Positions 17,984-27,552 of a DNA stretch of 54,993 nt are shown piece by piece. How positions within the stretch are numbered: position 1 is the stretch's first letter; the number at the start of each line of letters is the position of its first letter. Source of the stretch: Eubacteriales bacterium (GTDB taxonomy: Bacteria > Bacillota > Clostridia > Christensenellales > Aristaeellaceae). The DNA is taken from contig JAQUWD010000022.1 of the NCBI GenBank assembly GCA_028693055.1, positions 1 through 54,993 of the forward strand, read 5' to 3'. A program made the translations under genes and the position numbers. Under the pieces are notes generated by a model. The model did no database searches, was not told where the DNA came from, and was given only the letters and a program-made list of their open reading frames with translations.

Positions 17984-18012
17984 TTGACAAATCCTTTCCT
18001 ACACACTATGAT
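17984..18012 (+). promoter_or_regulatory. Promoter of glyS
   Basis: TTGACA (17984-17989), 17 bases, TATGAT (18007-18012), 33 bases before the start codon. There is no room for a T-box leader, unlike thrS. Confidence 0.85.
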
Positions 18013-18045
18013 GAACAATGATTTTACCATAGGAGGCATGATGAG

Positions 18046-19434
18046 ATGGCAGCGTTAACCATGGATAAGCTTGTGGCCCTTTGCAAGGGGCGCGGTTTTA
18101 TTTATCCCGGCAGTGAAATCTACGGCGGTTTAGCCAACAGCTGGGACTACGGCCCGCTGGGCGTGGAATTTAAGAACAACGTAAAGCGCGCGTGGTGGCA
18201 GAAGTTTGTACAGGAAAATAAGTACAATGTCGGGCTGGACAGCGCCATACTGATGAACCGCAACGTTTGGGTAGCCAGCGGTCATGTGGGCAACTTCAAC
18301 GACCCGCTAATGGACTGCAAGGCTTGCAAGGCTCGCTTTCGCGCCGACCAGCTCATCGAGAAATGGTGCAAGGAGCAGGGCGAGGAGCTTCAAGCCGACG
18401 GCTGGACCAACGAGCAGCTGGAGCAATACATCGAGGAGCACAACATCCCCTGCCCCACCTGCGGCAAGCACGACTTTACCGGCATCCGCAAGTTCAATAT
18501 GATGTTTAAGACCCATCAGGGCGTTACCGAGGATAGCTCCAACGAAATCTATCTGCGGCCGGAAACCGCTCAGGGCATTTTCGTCAACTTTAAAAACGTG
18601 GTACGTACCACCCGGCGCAAGCTGCCTATGGGCGTTTGCCAGATCGGAAAAAGCTTCCGCAACGAAATCACCCCCGGCAACTTCATCTTCCGCATTCGGG
18701 AGTTTGAGCAGATGGAGCTGGAATTTTTCTGCAAGCCCGGCGAGGATTTGGAGTGGTTCCAGTACTGGCGTAACCTTTGCGGCGAATGGATTCGTTCCTT
18801 GGGTCTTAAGGAGGAAAGCCTGCGGCTGAGGGATCACAAGCCCGAGGAGCTGGCCCATTACTCCAAAGCCACTACGGACTACGAGTACCAGTTCCCCTTT
18901 GGCTGGGGCGAGCTGTTCGGCGTAGCCGACCGCACCGACTTTGACCTCAAGGCCCATCAGACCACCAGCGGCGAGAATATGGAATATATCGACCCGGTCA
19001 CTAACGAGCGGTTTATTCCTTATGTGATCGAGCCTTCCATGGGTGCGGATCGTCTAGCGCTGGCCTTCCTGTGCAACGCCTATGAGGAGCAGGAGCTGGA
19101 AGGTGGCGATAGCCGCGTAGTCATGCATTTCCACCCGGCGCTGGCCCCCTTCAAGGCCGCCGTTCTGCCCTTGCAAAAGAACAAGCTGGGCGAGCTAGCC
19201 ACCAGCGTGCACGATCAGCTGAGCAAGCGTTTCATGGTGGACTATGACGAAACCGGCTCCATCGGCAAGCGCTACCGCCGTCAGGATGAAATCGGCACCC
19301 CTCTGTGCATCACCGTGGACTTTGACACCCAAGAAACCGGCACCGTCACCGTCCGGGATCGTGATACCATGGAGCAGGAGCGGATTGCCATAGACGCTCT
19401 GGAGGACTACATCACCGCCAAAACCCGGTTTTAA
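18046..19434 (+). CDS. glyS: Glycyl-tRNA synthetase, single-chain dimeric type
   Basis: Charges tRNA-Gly. The 462 residues correspond to the alpha2-type eukaryote-like enzyme. Signs are [24 protein letters not shown] at the start, the zinc-ribbon insert with [13 protein letters not shown] and [11 protein letters not shown], class II motif 2 [15 protein letters not shown] and [21 protein letters not shown], motif 3 [16 protein letters not shown] and a C-terminal anticodon-binding domain starting at [21 protein letters not shown] stands upstream of the ATG at 18046. Confidence 0.97.
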   Translation: MAALTMDKLVALCKGRGFIYPGSEIYGGLANSWDYGPLGVEFKNNVKRAWWQKFVQENKYNVGLDSAILMNRNVWVASGHVGNFNDPLMDCKACKARFRADQLIEKWCKEQGEELQADGWTNEQLEQYIEEHNIPCPTCGKHDFTGIRKFNMMFKTHQGVTEDSSNEIYLRPETAQGIFVNFKNVVRTTRRKLPMGVCQIGKSFRNEITPGNFIFRIREFEQMELEFFCKPGEDLEWFQYWRNLCGEWIRSLGLKEESLRLRDHKPEELAHYSKATTDYEYQFPFGWGELFGVADRTDFDLKAHQTTSGENMEYIDPVTNERFIPYVIEPSMGADRLALAFLCNAYEEQELEGGDSRVVMHFHPALAPFKAAVLPLQKNKLGELATSVHDQLSKRFMVDYDETGSIGKRYRRQDEIGTPLCITVDFDTQETGTVTVRDRDTMEQERIAIDALEDYITAKTRF

Positions 19435-19459
19435 TACCAATCCCGTTCAAACGACGAAA

Positions 19460-19560
19460 AGCTTGGGGTCATTTTGGCTCAGCGACAAGGTTGACGGACG
19501 CTGCCGATGGGCGAAAGCCATCCCCAAGCTGGAGTTGTTTGGATGCAAGATCCGTATTGA
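19460..19560 (+). repeat. Structured intergenic repeat, copy B (short form)
   Basis: About 101 bases that match the minus strand of 46705-46840. Shared blocks are AGCTTGG-GT-ATTTTGGC, CAGCGACAAG, GGTTGAC-GACG, CGATGGG and GGAGTTGTTTG-ATGCAAGAT. Compared with copy A this one lacks about 35 internal bases; the loss lies between two CAAG repeats. The copy follows glyS in the same orientation. Confidence 0.75.
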
Positions 19561-19578
19561 TAAAGACTCTTCTAAAAA

Positions 19579-19640
19579 AGCTGCCACAGAGCGCGGGACA
19601 TGTGCGCATGTCGCTGGTTTCGCGCTTTATGGCGGCTTCT
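19579..19640 (+). terminator. Large hairpin, probable glyS terminator
   Basis: An 18-bp stem with one mismatch and two G-U pairs (19579-19596 with 19619-19636) encloses a second hairpin GACATG-TGCG-CATGTC. The 3' side runs into CTTCTTTCTC. It lies about 145 bases after glyS. Confidence 0.65.
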
Positions 19641-19736
19641 TTCTCATTTCCCTAAATTTTTCTCATTGCAGGATGAAACGGGTGCTCTCAAACGTATCAA
19701 TGACGAAACCAAAATTTTCAAAGGAGAAGAATAGAC

Positions 19737-20342
19737 ATGAAAAAAGCGATTTTTTCTTTTCTAATCGTATGTATGCTGATGGTAAGCATTTCCGGGCTTG
19801 CTGAGAACGCCGTGGCAATTCCTAAGGAGTATCAGGCGGTGCTGCTAGGTCAGGAAGCCTTTGTGGACGCGTTTGATCAATCCCCCATGCTTTTGGACGA
19901 CTGGCTGACTCGTTTGGAGGACGTGCCTCTGTATTACAGTCAGTTTTCTGTGTTGGATTTGAACGTCGACGGCATACCGGAGGTGGTTCTTTCCGTCGGA
20001 GTGGGCGAGGATACGGATTACGGCTTTTTAATCCTATGCCTGCGGGAGGGAACGGTTTATGGCTATGAGGCCGTTTACCGCGCCATGCAGGACTTAAAGT
20101 CGGACGGCAGCTTTTCCTTTTCCAGCGGCGCTGCGGATAACGGCTTTGGTACCGCGATTCTTGACGGAAACGAGTTCTCCATTAACGAGCTGGCCTATTG
20201 CCAATCCGAGGAAAACGGCGGCATATCCTATTTCGTTGGCGGCGAGGCGGTAGCAGAGGACGCGTTTAGGCTGGCGGTAGAGCAGCAGGCTCAAAAGGAA
20301 AACGCCCATTGGTACGAATATAGCATTCTATCGGTCAATTGA
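19737..20342 (+). CDS. Secreted hypothetical protein
   Basis: A 201-residue exported protein of unknown function. It has a Sec signal peptide (MKKAIFSFLIVCMLMVSISG, then LAENAVA) without a lipobox. The mature part is acidic and contains FSVLDLNVDGIPEVVLSV, a D-x-N-x-D-G loop like the calcium-binding loops of dockerin or FG-GAP repeats, and many Gly/Asp/Tyr residues. AAAGGAG precedes the ATG. It stands alone between glyS and the convergent amt gene, with a strong terminator after it. Confidence 0.7.
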   Translation: MKKAIFSFLIVCMLMVSISGLAENAVAIPKEYQAVLLGQEAFVDAFDQSPMLLDDWLTRLEDVPLYYSQFSVLDLNVDGIPEVVLSVGVGEDTDYGFLILCLREGTVYGYEAVYRAMQDLKSDGSFSFSSGAADNGFGTAILDGNEFSINELAYCQSEENGGISYFVGGEAVAEDAFRLAVEQQAQKENAHWYEYSILSVN

Positions 20343-20379
20343 TTGATTCTAATCGCCCATCGTAAAAAGCATAAAAATC

Positions 20380-20421
20380 GCCCCATGGCGTCCTGAAAGG
20401 GATGAACGCCATGGGGCTTTT
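20380..20421. terminator. Bidirectional terminator between convergent genes
   Basis: A perfect 12-bp stem, GCCCCATGGCGT (20380-20391) with ACGCCATGGGGC (20406-20417), is followed by TTTT on the plus strand and GATTTTTATG on the minus strand. It serves the secreted-protein gene and the amt gene. Confidence 0.85.
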
Positions 20422-20506
20422 CGGAAGGCCCTGCATAAACCCCACAGGGAAGGGCTATGCAGCAAATTCATTACGGCGCATGCCGCGCCGGCTGATTAGC
20501 AATGGA

Positions 20507-22255
20507 TTATTCCACATCCTGCAAGGCGTCGTAGCCTTCCTCGCCGGTGCGAACCTTGACGACCTGCTCCACGTCATACACGAAGATTTTGCCGTCGCCG
20601 ATATGGCCGGTGTACAGGGCGGCTTTGGCGGTTTCGATGACAGTGCTGACGGGAATCTTACAGACCACGATTTCCACCTCAATCTTAGGCAGTAGGTTGG
20701 TTTCCATCTCAACGCCGCGGTAGTATTCCGGACGGCCCTTCTGCATGCCGCAGCCCAATACCTGCGTAACGGTCATGCCGGTAACGCCGATGCCGTCCAT
20801 GGCGGTCTTGAGCCGTTCAAACATGCTCTGCTTGGTGATAATATCCACCTTGCTGTATTTCTCGCCGCTCCTGGTGATATCCGCCGTTGAATAATCCGCC
20901 ACGGGAACAGCCTGCGCCTTGGGAACCTTGCTTTCTTTAGGCAGCTCCGCCGGCGCGCCCATCGGCACGTCGCCCTTGCCCAGCATGGGCATAAAGTCGG
21001 CATAAGCGGAAACCAAGCCGTGCTCTTCCAAATCAAGACCCGTGATTTCTTCGCTTTCCGTAACCCGAAGGCCAACGCACGCCTTGATGATCAAAAAGGT
21101 GATGGAAATGGTAACCGCCGCGTAAGCCAAGATGGCCAGTATGCCGACGATTTGGATCCCTAGCAGCTGGAAGCCGCCACCGTAGAACAAGCCAGCCGTA
21201 ATTCCCTTATCCGCGAAGGAGGGAGCCGTAGGAGCGGCGAACAAGCCTACCGCCAAGGTGCCCCAAACGCCGTTCATAAAGTGAACCGCCACTGCGCCAA
21301 CCGGATCATCGATATGCAGCTTGTAGTCCAACAGCCACACGCCAAAGACCACCAGTACGCCGGCTACCGCACCGATCACAATGGAGCCAAGGCAATCAGT
21401 CACATCGCAGGGAGCAGTAATGGCAACCAGACCAGCCAAGGAAGCGTTTAAGCACATGGTAACGTCAGGCTTTCCGTACTTCACCCAAGTAAAGATCATG
21501 CACACCACGGTAGCCACAGCGGGGGCGACGGTGGTGGTCAGAAAGATGGAGCCCAGCTCGTCCAAGGAGGTAGCGGCCGCGCCGTTAAAGCCATACCAGC
21601 CAAGCCAGAGGATGAACACGCCCAGCGCGCCGATGGGAAGGTTGTGGCCGGGGAAAGCGCCTACCTTAACCACCTTGCCGCTCTTGTCCTTGGTGAATTT
21701 GCCAATGCGGGGGCCAAGGAGCTTTGCGCCAATCAAAGCGCATGCGCCGCCCACCATATGGATGCAGGCAGAACCGGCAAAGTCATGGAAGCCCATCTGC
21801 GCCAGCCAGCCGCCGCCCCACACCCAGTGGGCCTCGATGGGATAGATCAATGCGGAGATAACCGCCGAATAAATGCAGTAAGAAAGGAATTTGGTTCTTT
21901 CCGCCATAGCGCCGGATACGATGGTGGCGGTGGTGGCGCAGAATACCAGATTGAATACAAAATTAGACCAGTCGAAGCTTTCATAAGCGGTGAAGATATC
22001 AAAGCCCGGCTTGCCAATCAAGCCCACGATATCCTCGCCCAGCAAAAGGCTAAAGCCGATGAGAATGAACATCACCGTACCGATGCAGAAGTCCATTAAA
22101 TTCTTCATCAGGATGTTACCGGTGTTTTTGGCGCGGGTAAAGCCCGCCTCTACCATCGCGAAACCAGCCTGCATCCAGAACACTAGCGCAGCCCCGATCA
22201 GGAACCATACGCCAAAGATGTTTGACGATACATATTCGATGATTTCAGGTGTCAT
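20507..22255 (-). CDS. amt: Ammonium transporter fused to a PII signalling domain
   Basis: A 582-residue membrane protein. Residues 1-~425 are an Amt/MEP/Rh channel (FWMQAGFAMVEAGFTRAKN, AHWVWGGGWLAQMGFHDFAGS with the conserved Trp/Asp, VHFMNGVWGTLAVGLF with the pore His). After a Pro/Lys-rich linker, residues ~470-582 form a complete PII/GlnK domain: KQSMFERLKTAMDGIGVTGMTVTQV, T-loop QKGRPEYYRGVEMETNLLPK, and HIGDGKIFVYDVEQVVKVRTGE. The T-loop keeps Tyr46 but has Met at the Tyr51 position used for uridylylation in enterobacteria. The fused PII could gate the channel in response to ATP/ADP and 2-oxoglutarate (family knowledge). AAAGGAGG precedes the ATG at 22255; the frame extends 29 codons upstream without similarity. 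Confidence 0.95.
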   Translation of the reverse strand: MTPEIIEYVSSNIFGVWFLIGAALVFWMQAGFAMVEAGFTRAKNTGNILMKNLMDFCIGTVMFILIGFSLLLGEDIVGLIGKPGFDIFTAYESFDWSNFVFNLVFCATTATIVSGAMAERTKFLSYCIYSAVISALIYPIEAHWVWGGGWLAQMGFHDFAGSACIHMVGGACALIGAKLLGPRIGKFTKDKSGKVVKVGAFPGHNLPIGALGVFILWLGWYGFNGAAATSLDELGSIFLTTTVAPAVATVVCMIFTWVKYGKPDVTMCLNASLAGLVAITAPCDVTDCLGSIVIGAVAGVLVVFGVWLLDYKLHIDDPVGAVAVHFMNGVWGTLAVGLFAAPTAPSFADKGITAGLFYGGGFQLLGIQIVGILAILAYAAVTISITFLIIKACVGLRVTESEEITGLDLEEHGLVSAYADFMPMLGKGDVPMGAPAELPKESKVPKAQAVPVADYSTADITRSGEKYSKVDIITKQSMFERLKTAMDGIGVTGMTVTQVLGCGMQKGRPEYYRGVEMETNLLPKIEVEIVVCKIPVSTVIETAKAALYTGHIGDGKIFVYDVEQVVKVRTGEEGYDALQDVE

Positions 22256-22339
22256 GGTACAACCTCCTTTTATTTGAGAGCGGTACACGGTAGAGCCGTT
22301 GCCCCGCAGCGACCGCGAATCCCTGGTGAAAAATGGGTA

Positions 22340-22419
22340 CAAAAAACCAAGCCTGCCATACGCTCGCCCTTGAGCGTTGGAGCGGCGAGAAAAGCTCGCC
22401 GGCGCATGGTGGCTTGGTT
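22340..22419 (-). terminator. Three-way-junction hairpin with U-tail between glnN and amt
   Basis: On the minus strand AACCAAGCC (22419-22411) pairs with GGCTTGGTT (22353-22345), enclosing two hairpins: CGGCGAG/CTCGCCG (22401-22395, 22389-22383) and ACGCTC/GAGCGT (22377-22372, 22365-22360). Six T residues follow the closing stem. It could end the glnN transcript or act as a leader attenuator for amt, whose start is 90 bases further on. Confidence 0.75.
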
Positions 22420-22473
22420 GAATGTGAATGCGTCAGACCGCGTTTATGAGGTCTGAACAGTTTGGGCGGCAGA

Positions 22474-24561
22474 TCACACGCTCATCAGCAAATCCTGATA
22501 AGTCGGCATCGGCCAATATTTCTTCCCGACCAGCGTTTCCAGCGTATCTCCGGCGGTGCGCAAGTCGTTCATAGCGGCGATTACCTTGTCCCGGGTATCC
22601 TGGGCCTGCTTTAGCGCGTCTGCGTCGCGGGGAATATCGCTCAGCGCCTTTTCTACGGCGGCAGTCGCTTTGTAAAGCTTGCTCATCTGATCGCTGATCG
22701 CGGTGAGCAGGTCGGCTTCCACCTCCACAGAGAGGGTGGGGCATACAGCCTTTTTCAGCTCCACCTCCTTGGCAACCTCCTTAGAATAGGCGATCGCTGC
22801 GGGCAGGATCAAATGACGGGCGATATCCACCATGCTCAGCGCTTCGATATCGATCACCTTGACGTAGTTTTCAAGATGAATTTCATAGCGGCTCTTCACC
22901 TCTTCATTGGTGAACACCTTTTGACGTTCGAACAAATCGAGGTTCTTCTTTTTCAGGTAGTAGGGCAACGCGTCCACGGTGGTACGAAGGTTGAGCAGAC
23001 CGCGCTTTTCAGCCTCGACCACCCAAGAAGCGTCGTAGCCGTTGCCGTTGAAAATGATGCGCATATGGTCGCTCAACGTTTTGCGGATGAGCGCGTCCAC
23101 AGCGGAGGTCAGGTCATCGGCTGCTTCCAGCTGATCGGCCATCTTTTGCAGCGTGTCCGCAATGGCGGTGTTCAGCACTACATTGGGGCCGGAAATGCTC
23201 TGAGAGCTGCCCAAGCTGCGGAACTCGAACTTATTACCGGTGAATGCAAAGGGAGAGGTACGGTTACGGTCGGTGGAATCCTTGGGGAATTTCGGCAGAA
23301 TATGGACGCCCAGCTTCATCTGATCCCGCTCGTGGCTTTCATACTTAGCGGCCTTCACGATGCTTTCGATAATGGCGTTCAGCTCGTCACCCAAGAAGAT
23401 GGACACGATTGCCGGGGGAGCCTCGTTAGCGCCCAAGCGATGATCATTCGCCGCGCTAGCGACGCTGATGCGCATCAGATCCTGATAATCGTCCACAGAG
23501 GCGATGATGGCGGATAGGAACAGCAGGAACTGCGCGTTCTCGCTGGGGGTATCGCCGGGATCCAGAAGATTCACGCCGGTATCCGTGGACAGCGCGTAGT
23601 TATTATGCTTGCCGCTGCCGTTTACGCCGCCGAAGGGCTTCTCGTGGAGCAGGCAGACCAGATTGTGACGATCGGCAACCCGCTTCATGATGTCCATGGT
23701 CAGCTGGTTATGGTCGGTGGCGATGTTCACAGTGGAAAAGATAGGGGCCATTTCGTGCTGAGCGGGAGCCACCTCGTTATGCTCGGTTTTGCATAGTACG
23801 CCCAGCTTCCACAGCTCCACGTTCAATTCCTTCATAAAGGCCTGTACGCGGGGCTTGATCACGCCGAAGTAATGATCGTCCAGCTCCTGCCCTTTCGGGG
23901 GCTTTGCGCCGTACAGCGTGCGTCCGGTGGTCATCAGGTCGGGGCGCTGACGGTACATATCCTTATCCACCAGAAAATACTCCTGCTCGGGGCCTACGGT
24001 GGGGACGACACGCTTCACGTCGTTATTTCCAAAAAGCTTCAGGATACGGACTGCCTGCTTGTTCAGCGCCTGCATGGAGCGCAGCAAAGGAGTTTTTTTA
24101 TCCAACGCCTGCCCGCCGTAGGAGCAGAACGCAGTGGGGATACACAGGGTTCCCTCTTTGATAAAAGCGAAGCTGGTGGGGTCCCATGCGGTATAGCCGC
24201 GGGCCTCAAAGGTAGCGCGCAAACCGCCGGAGGGGAAAGAGCTCGCATCCGGCTCGCCGCGTACCAGCTCCTTACCGCTGAACTCCAGCAGCACCTTTCC
24301 ATCCGCCTTGGGGCTGATAAACGCGTCGTGCTTTTCAGCGGTTACCCCGGTCATCGGCTGGAACCAGTGGGTATAATGGGTAGCGCCCTTCTCAATCGCC
24401 CAATCCTTCATGGCGTTAGCCACCACGCCCGCAACGGCGGGATCAAGAGAACGTCCCTCTTCCGTGGTACGCTTCAAAGCCTTGTAGGTTTCCTTGGGCA
24501 AGCGCTTTTGCATTACGCTGTCATCAAATACGTTTTCGCCAAACAATTCACATGGATTTGC
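22474..24561 (-). CDS. glnN: Type III glutamine synthetase
   Basis: Makes glutamine from glutamate, ammonia and ATP. The ~695-residue length and the motifs [68 protein letters not shown] and [20 protein letters not shown] identify the GSIII class. The C-terminal dodecamer region ends at [14 protein letters not shown]. The start is taken as the GTG at 24561, eight bases after AGGGAAGGGG and matching the family N-terminus ([17 protein letters not shown]); a TTG ten codons upstream lacks a ribosome site. It lies upstream of the Amt-PII gene on the same strand, giving an uptake-assimilation pair. Confidence 0.97.
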   Translation of the reverse strand, partial: ANPCELFGENVFDDSVMQKRLPKETYKALKRTTEEGRSLDPAVAGVVANAMKDWAIEKGATHYTHWFQPMTGVTAEKHDAFISPKADGKVLLEFSGKELVRGEPDASSFPSGGLRATFEARGYTAWDPTSFAFIKEGTLCIPTAFCSYGGQALDKKTPLLRSMQALNKQAVRILKLFGNNDVKRVVPTVGPEQEYFLVDKDMYRQRPDLMTTGRTLYGAKPPKGQELDDHYFGVIKPRVQAFMKELNVELWKLGVLCKTEHNEVAPAQHEMAPIFSTVNIATDHNQLTMDIMKRVADRHNLVCLLHEKPFGGVNGSGKHNNYALSTDTGVNLLDPGDTPSENAQFLLFLSAIIASVDDYQDLMRISVASAANDHRLGANEAPPAIVSIFLGDELNAIIESIVKAAKYESHERDQMKLGVHILPKFPKDSTDRNRTSPFAFTGNKFEFRSLGSSQSISGPNVVLNTAIADTLQKMADQLEAADDLTSAVDALIRKTLSDHMRIIFNGNGYDASWVVEAEKRGLLNLRTTVDALPYYLKKKNLDLFERQKVFTNEEVKSRYEIHLENYVKVIDIEALSMVDIARHLILPAAIAYSKEVAKEVELKKAVCPTLSVEVEADLLTAISDQMSKLYKATAAVEKALSDIPRDADALKQAQDTRDKVIAAMNDLRTAGDTLETLVGKKYWPMPTYQDLLMSV

Positions 24562-24606
24562 CACAATGTCAGCCCCTTCCCTGTCGTTCAAAAAAGCCTT
24601 CTATAC

Positions 24607-24644
24607 AAAAACAGCGCTATGGATAAACGAAATATCCACAGCGC
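24607..24644 (-). promoter_or_regulatory. Terminator-like hairpin in the glnN leader
   Basis: Minus-strand GCGCT-GT-GGATA (24644-24633) pairs with TATCC-AT-AGCGC (24625-24613 region), then TG and five T residues. It lies between the glnN promoter and its ribosome site. An alternative pairing of ATACA (just after the transcription start) with TGTAT (after the T-run) is possible, as expected of an attenuator. Regulation is inferred. Confidence 0.6.
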
Positions 24645-24661
24645 CGTTGCTGTATGGTGAA

Positions 24662-24690
24662 ATTATAGCGCCCTTTCCAATGGCTGTCAA
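24662..24690 (-). promoter_or_regulatory. Consensus promoter of glnN
   Basis: TTGACA (24690-24685), 17 bases, TATAAT (24667-24662): a perfect vegetative promoter. Directly upstream, 24693-24720 holds the dyad CCCAAAA-ACA-TTTTGGG and a tandem 11-base repeat (ATGTTTTTGGG twice on the plus strand), which may be a regulator site. Confidence 0.9.
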
Positions 24691-24746
24691 GCCCCAAAAT
24701 GTTTTTGGGATGTTTTTGGGGGGAAGTCAGAAAAGGGCTTCATGGA

Positions 24747-27377
24747 TTAACGCGTTTTTCGCCGCCGTTGAAACCACTTTACTAGTTCGACAATTGGAAT
24801 CACACATAGCGCAATACCCAAAGCCACGAAATACTCCGCCAAGGAGATCGCTTCAAAGTCGAAGGCGGTTTTTAAGAAGGGTACATAAATAACAGCGGTG
24901 GTTAAAAGCAATGCTAAAATTTCAGAACCCCATAGGTACAGATTCTGCTTTTTTAACGTAAATACCGATCCTCGTTGAGAGCGTAGGTTGAAGGAATGGA
25001 AGATTTCCGCCATAGATAGGGTTAGAAAGGCCATGGTCATTCCATCGGGACTGTTCGTAATTTCCCATCGGCCAGATTCCATAAAATGGCCTACAAAATA
25101 TGCGACGAGCGTTAGCACGGCTACCAAAATCCCCTGATAAACGGTATCGACGCCCACGCCGCCAGAAAAAATGCCGTCCTTGCTATCTCGGGGATTCTTG
25201 CGCATGGCGTCCGTTTCGCCCTCCTCCATGCCTAACGCCAGCGCGGGAAGGCTGTCGGTAATCAAATTGATCCAGAGGATATGGGTGGGTTTGAGCAGCG
25301 TAAAGCCCAGCATGGTGGCGGTAAAAATGCCGATAACCTCGCTTAGATTGGACGACAGCAGGAACTGGATCGATTTACGAATGTTAGCATAGATTTTTCG
25401 GCCCTCCTCAACGGCAGAGACGATCGTCGCAAAATTGTCGTCGGCTAGAATCATATCGGCTACGTTTTTCGTGACGTCCGTGCCGGTTATTCCCATTCCA
25501 ATGCCAATATCCGCCGCTTTGATGGAAGGCGCGTCGTTTACGCCGTCGCCGGTCATGGCGGTCACCTTGCCCCGCTTTCTCCACGCGTTTACGATGCGAA
25601 CCTTGTGCTCCGGCTGTACCCGGGCATAAACCCGATAGCTGTTGATGCTTTGTTCCAGCTCTTCGTCGGAGAGACGATCCAGCGCTGCTCCCAAAACAGC
25701 TTGAGAAGAATCCGTAAGGATACCCAGCTCCTTGGCAATGGCTACTGCGGTGTCGATGTGGTCTCCGGTAATCATAACTACCGCGATGCCCGCTTCATGG
25801 CAGCGCTCCACGGCAGCCTTCACCTCCGGACGAATGGGATCAATCATACCGGTTAAGCCAATGAAGGTCATACCCGCTTCAAGCTCTTCCGGCGTGAAGC
25901 TGTCGGGTTGACGATCATAGTCTCGAAAGGCTGAGGCTAATACGCGTAGCGCTCGGTCTGCAAAGGCCTTGTTGGTTTCCATGATTTGTGCTTTCAGTGC
26001 ATCCGTAAGCTCCACAACGCCTTGCTTTGTCAATACTTTGGTGCAGTGCGCCAGCACCTCGTCAGGCGCGCCCTTGGTGTACTGAACAAAGCCGTCTTGT
26101 GTTTTGTGTACGGTAGACATCATCTTACGCATACTGTCAAAGGGCGCTTCTCCCACCCGGGGAAGGCCCCGCTTAAGCTCGTATTTTGGAAAACCGTTTT
26201 TTAGCCCGTAGCTGACCAACGCGGCTTCGGTGGGCTCGCCGATCACCTCGCCGCTCTCGTCTGCTTCGGCGTCGGAGCAAAGGGCCATGCTGCGAATCAA
26301 AAGGGCTCGATCCTCGGTCCAATCCTCCACAACGGTCATTTTGTTCTGGGTTAAGGTGCCTGTCTTATCGGAGCAGATGATTTGGGCACAGCCCAGCGTT
26401 TCAACGGCGGTCAGGCGACGAATGACGGCGTTGTGCTTGCTCATTTTGGTTACGCCGATGGACAACACGATGGTGACCACTGCAGCCAAGCCCTCCGGAA
26501 TCGCCGCCACAGCCAAGCTCACTGCCAAGATAAAGGTATCCAATAGCACGGCGGCGGAAAAGCTGCCCGCTCTTACCACGCCAACAAGGAAAATGAACAC
26601 GCAGATACCCAGCACCAGCCATGTAAGGACGCGGCTTAGCCCAGCCAGCTGCTTTTGTAGCGGCGTGTTTTCGTCCTCCGCCTTCGCTAGCGCGTCGGCA
26701 ATTTTACCCATTTCTGTATCCATGCCCGTGCGGCAGATCACTGCCAATCCACGTCCATAGACGACGGTGGTACCCATGTAGACCATGTTATGTCGATCGC
26801 CAAGGGGAACGTCGCCTTCGCTTTTTAGCACGTCCGTATCCTTCTGGGCTGGGACGGACTCCCCAGTGAGCGCGGATTCCTCTACTTTCATGGACGCGGC
26901 TTCGATGAGCCGCGCGTCGGCGGGCACGCTGTCTCCGGCTTCCAGCACGATAACGTCGCCCACGCACAGCTCCTCGCTGTGAAGCGCTTGCAGCTTGCCG
27001 TCCCGGTATACCTTGGAGGTGGCGGCAGTCATTTTCTTCAAAGCGTCTATGGCCGCCTCCGCTTTGCTTTCCTGCACCACGCCCAGCACAGCGTTTAAAA
27101 TAACAACAAACAGAATAATCAATACGTCCGCCATGGATTCGTCCGATAAAATGGACGTAACAGCGGATATCACCGCTGCCGCCAGCAATACCAGAATCAT
27201 TGGATCAGCCAGCTGCTTGACAAAGCGCTTGGCAAGGCTCGTCTTTTTGGCTTCCGCCAGCTTGTTGCGCCCGTTACGTTCAAGCCTTTCCTGCGCCTCT
27301 GCTTGGGATAATCCCATTGCAGAGGTGTTCAGCGACGCTATTACCGATTGGATGCTTTCCAGATACTCCTTCATCAT
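24747..27377 (-). CDS. P-type ATPase, calcium-ATPase-like; likely Mn2+ exporter
   Basis: An 876-residue P2-type cation pump in the membrane. Visible motifs: TGES (171-174) in the actuator, PEGL in M4 (294-297), phosphorylation site DKTGTLTQNKM (Asp337), the nucleotide-binding domain with KGAPDEVLAHC, MITGDHIDTAVAIA, and the hinge MTGDGVNDAPSIKAADIGIGMG, followed by six C-terminal hydrophobic segments. Sequence alone would give Ca2+-ATPase. The yybP-ykoY riboswitch in its leader argues for Mn2+ export, as known for the Lactococcus YoaB-type pumps. AAGGAAGGAAC precedes the ATG at 27377; the frame continues upstream only through the riboswitch terminator. Confidence 0.93.
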   Translation of the reverse strand: MMKEYLESIQSVIASLNTSAMGLSQAEAQERLERNGRNKLAEAKKTSLAKRFVKQLADPMILVLLAAAVISAVTSILSDESMADVLIILFVVILNAVLGVVQESKAEAAIDALKKMTAATSKVYRDGKLQALHSEELCVGDVIVLEAGDSVPADARLIEAASMKVEESALTGESVPAQKDTDVLKSEGDVPLGDRHNMVYMGTTVVYGRGLAVICRTGMDTEMGKIADALAKAEDENTPLQKQLAGLSRVLTWLVLGICVFIFLVGVVRAGSFSAAVLLDTFILAVSLAVAAIPEGLAAVVTIVLSIGVTKMSKHNAVIRRLTAVETLGCAQIICSDKTGTLTQNKMTVVEDWTEDRALLIRSMALCSDAEADESGEVIGEPTEAALVSYGLKNGFPKYELKRGLPRVGEAPFDSMRKMMSTVHKTQDGFVQYTKGAPDEVLAHCTKVLTKQGVVELTDALKAQIMETNKAFADRALRVLASAFRDYDRQPDSFTPEELEAGMTFIGLTGMIDPIRPEVKAAVERCHEAGIAVVMITGDHIDTAVAIAKELGILTDSSQAVLGAALDRLSDEELEQSINSYRVYARVQPEHKVRIVNAWRKRGKVTAMTGDGVNDAPSIKAADIGIGMGITGTDVTKNVADMILADDNFATIVSAVEEGRKIYANIRKSIQFLLSSNLSEVIGIFTATMLGFTLLKPTHILWINLITDSLPALALGMEEGETDAMRKNPRDSKDGIFSGGVGVDTVYQGILVAVLTLVAYFVGHFMESGRWEITNSPDGMTMAFLTLSMAEIFHSFNLRSQRGSVFTLKKQNLYLWGSEILALLLTTAVIYVPFLKTAFDFEAISLAEYFVALGIALCVIPIVELVKWFQRRRKTR

Positions 27378-27412
27378 GTTCCTTCCTTTCCATCCTCGGC
27401 TGTATATAGAGA

Positions 27413-27450
27413 AAGACTCATATACAGCTTTTGTGCTGTACATGAGTCTT
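27413..27450 (-). terminator. Riboswitch expression-platform hairpin
   Basis: A 16-bp stem (27450-27435 with 27428-27413) with one position that is a G-U pair only in the minus-strand RNA. Its 5' arm overlaps the 3' strand of the aptamer P1 (27446-27441), so aptamer folding and this hairpin are mutually exclusive. A moderately U-rich tail (TTTCTCT) follows. Confidence 0.8.
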
Positions 27451-27533
27451 GTTCATTAAGACAAGCCAGATGCGGGGTTCCGCGTCGGTACTGTTGGCTT
27501 GGCACGCCCAGAGGCGCAAACTACTCCCTCATG
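27441..27533 (-). ncRNA. yybP-ykoY manganese riboswitch aptamer
   Basis: Minus-strand features match the family: P1 CATGAG (27533-27528) with CTCATG (27446-27441), the conserved GAGGGAGTAG just inside, and the second loop GCCAACAGTACCGA next to a GC hairpin (GCGG/CCGC) and a closing CAAGCCA/TGGCTTG pairing. Mn2+ binding would stabilise P1 and block the terminator, turning expression on. The recognition is by eye; a covariance-model search would settle it. Confidence 0.85.
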
Positions 27534-27552
27534 GTGATCAAATTGTTTCTAA

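Noticed and set aside
17861..18045. T-box leader for glyS
   Set aside because: No T-box sequence or terminator; the promoter is only 33 bases before the start.
19463..19804. Reading frame after glyS
   Set aside because: It is encoded by the intergenic repeat and the terminator hairpin and overlaps the start of the secreted-protein gene.
22256..22473. Known glutamine riboswitch upstream of amt
   Set aside because: The three-way-junction hairpin does not show the glnA-RNA motif I know; kept as an unnamed hairpin.
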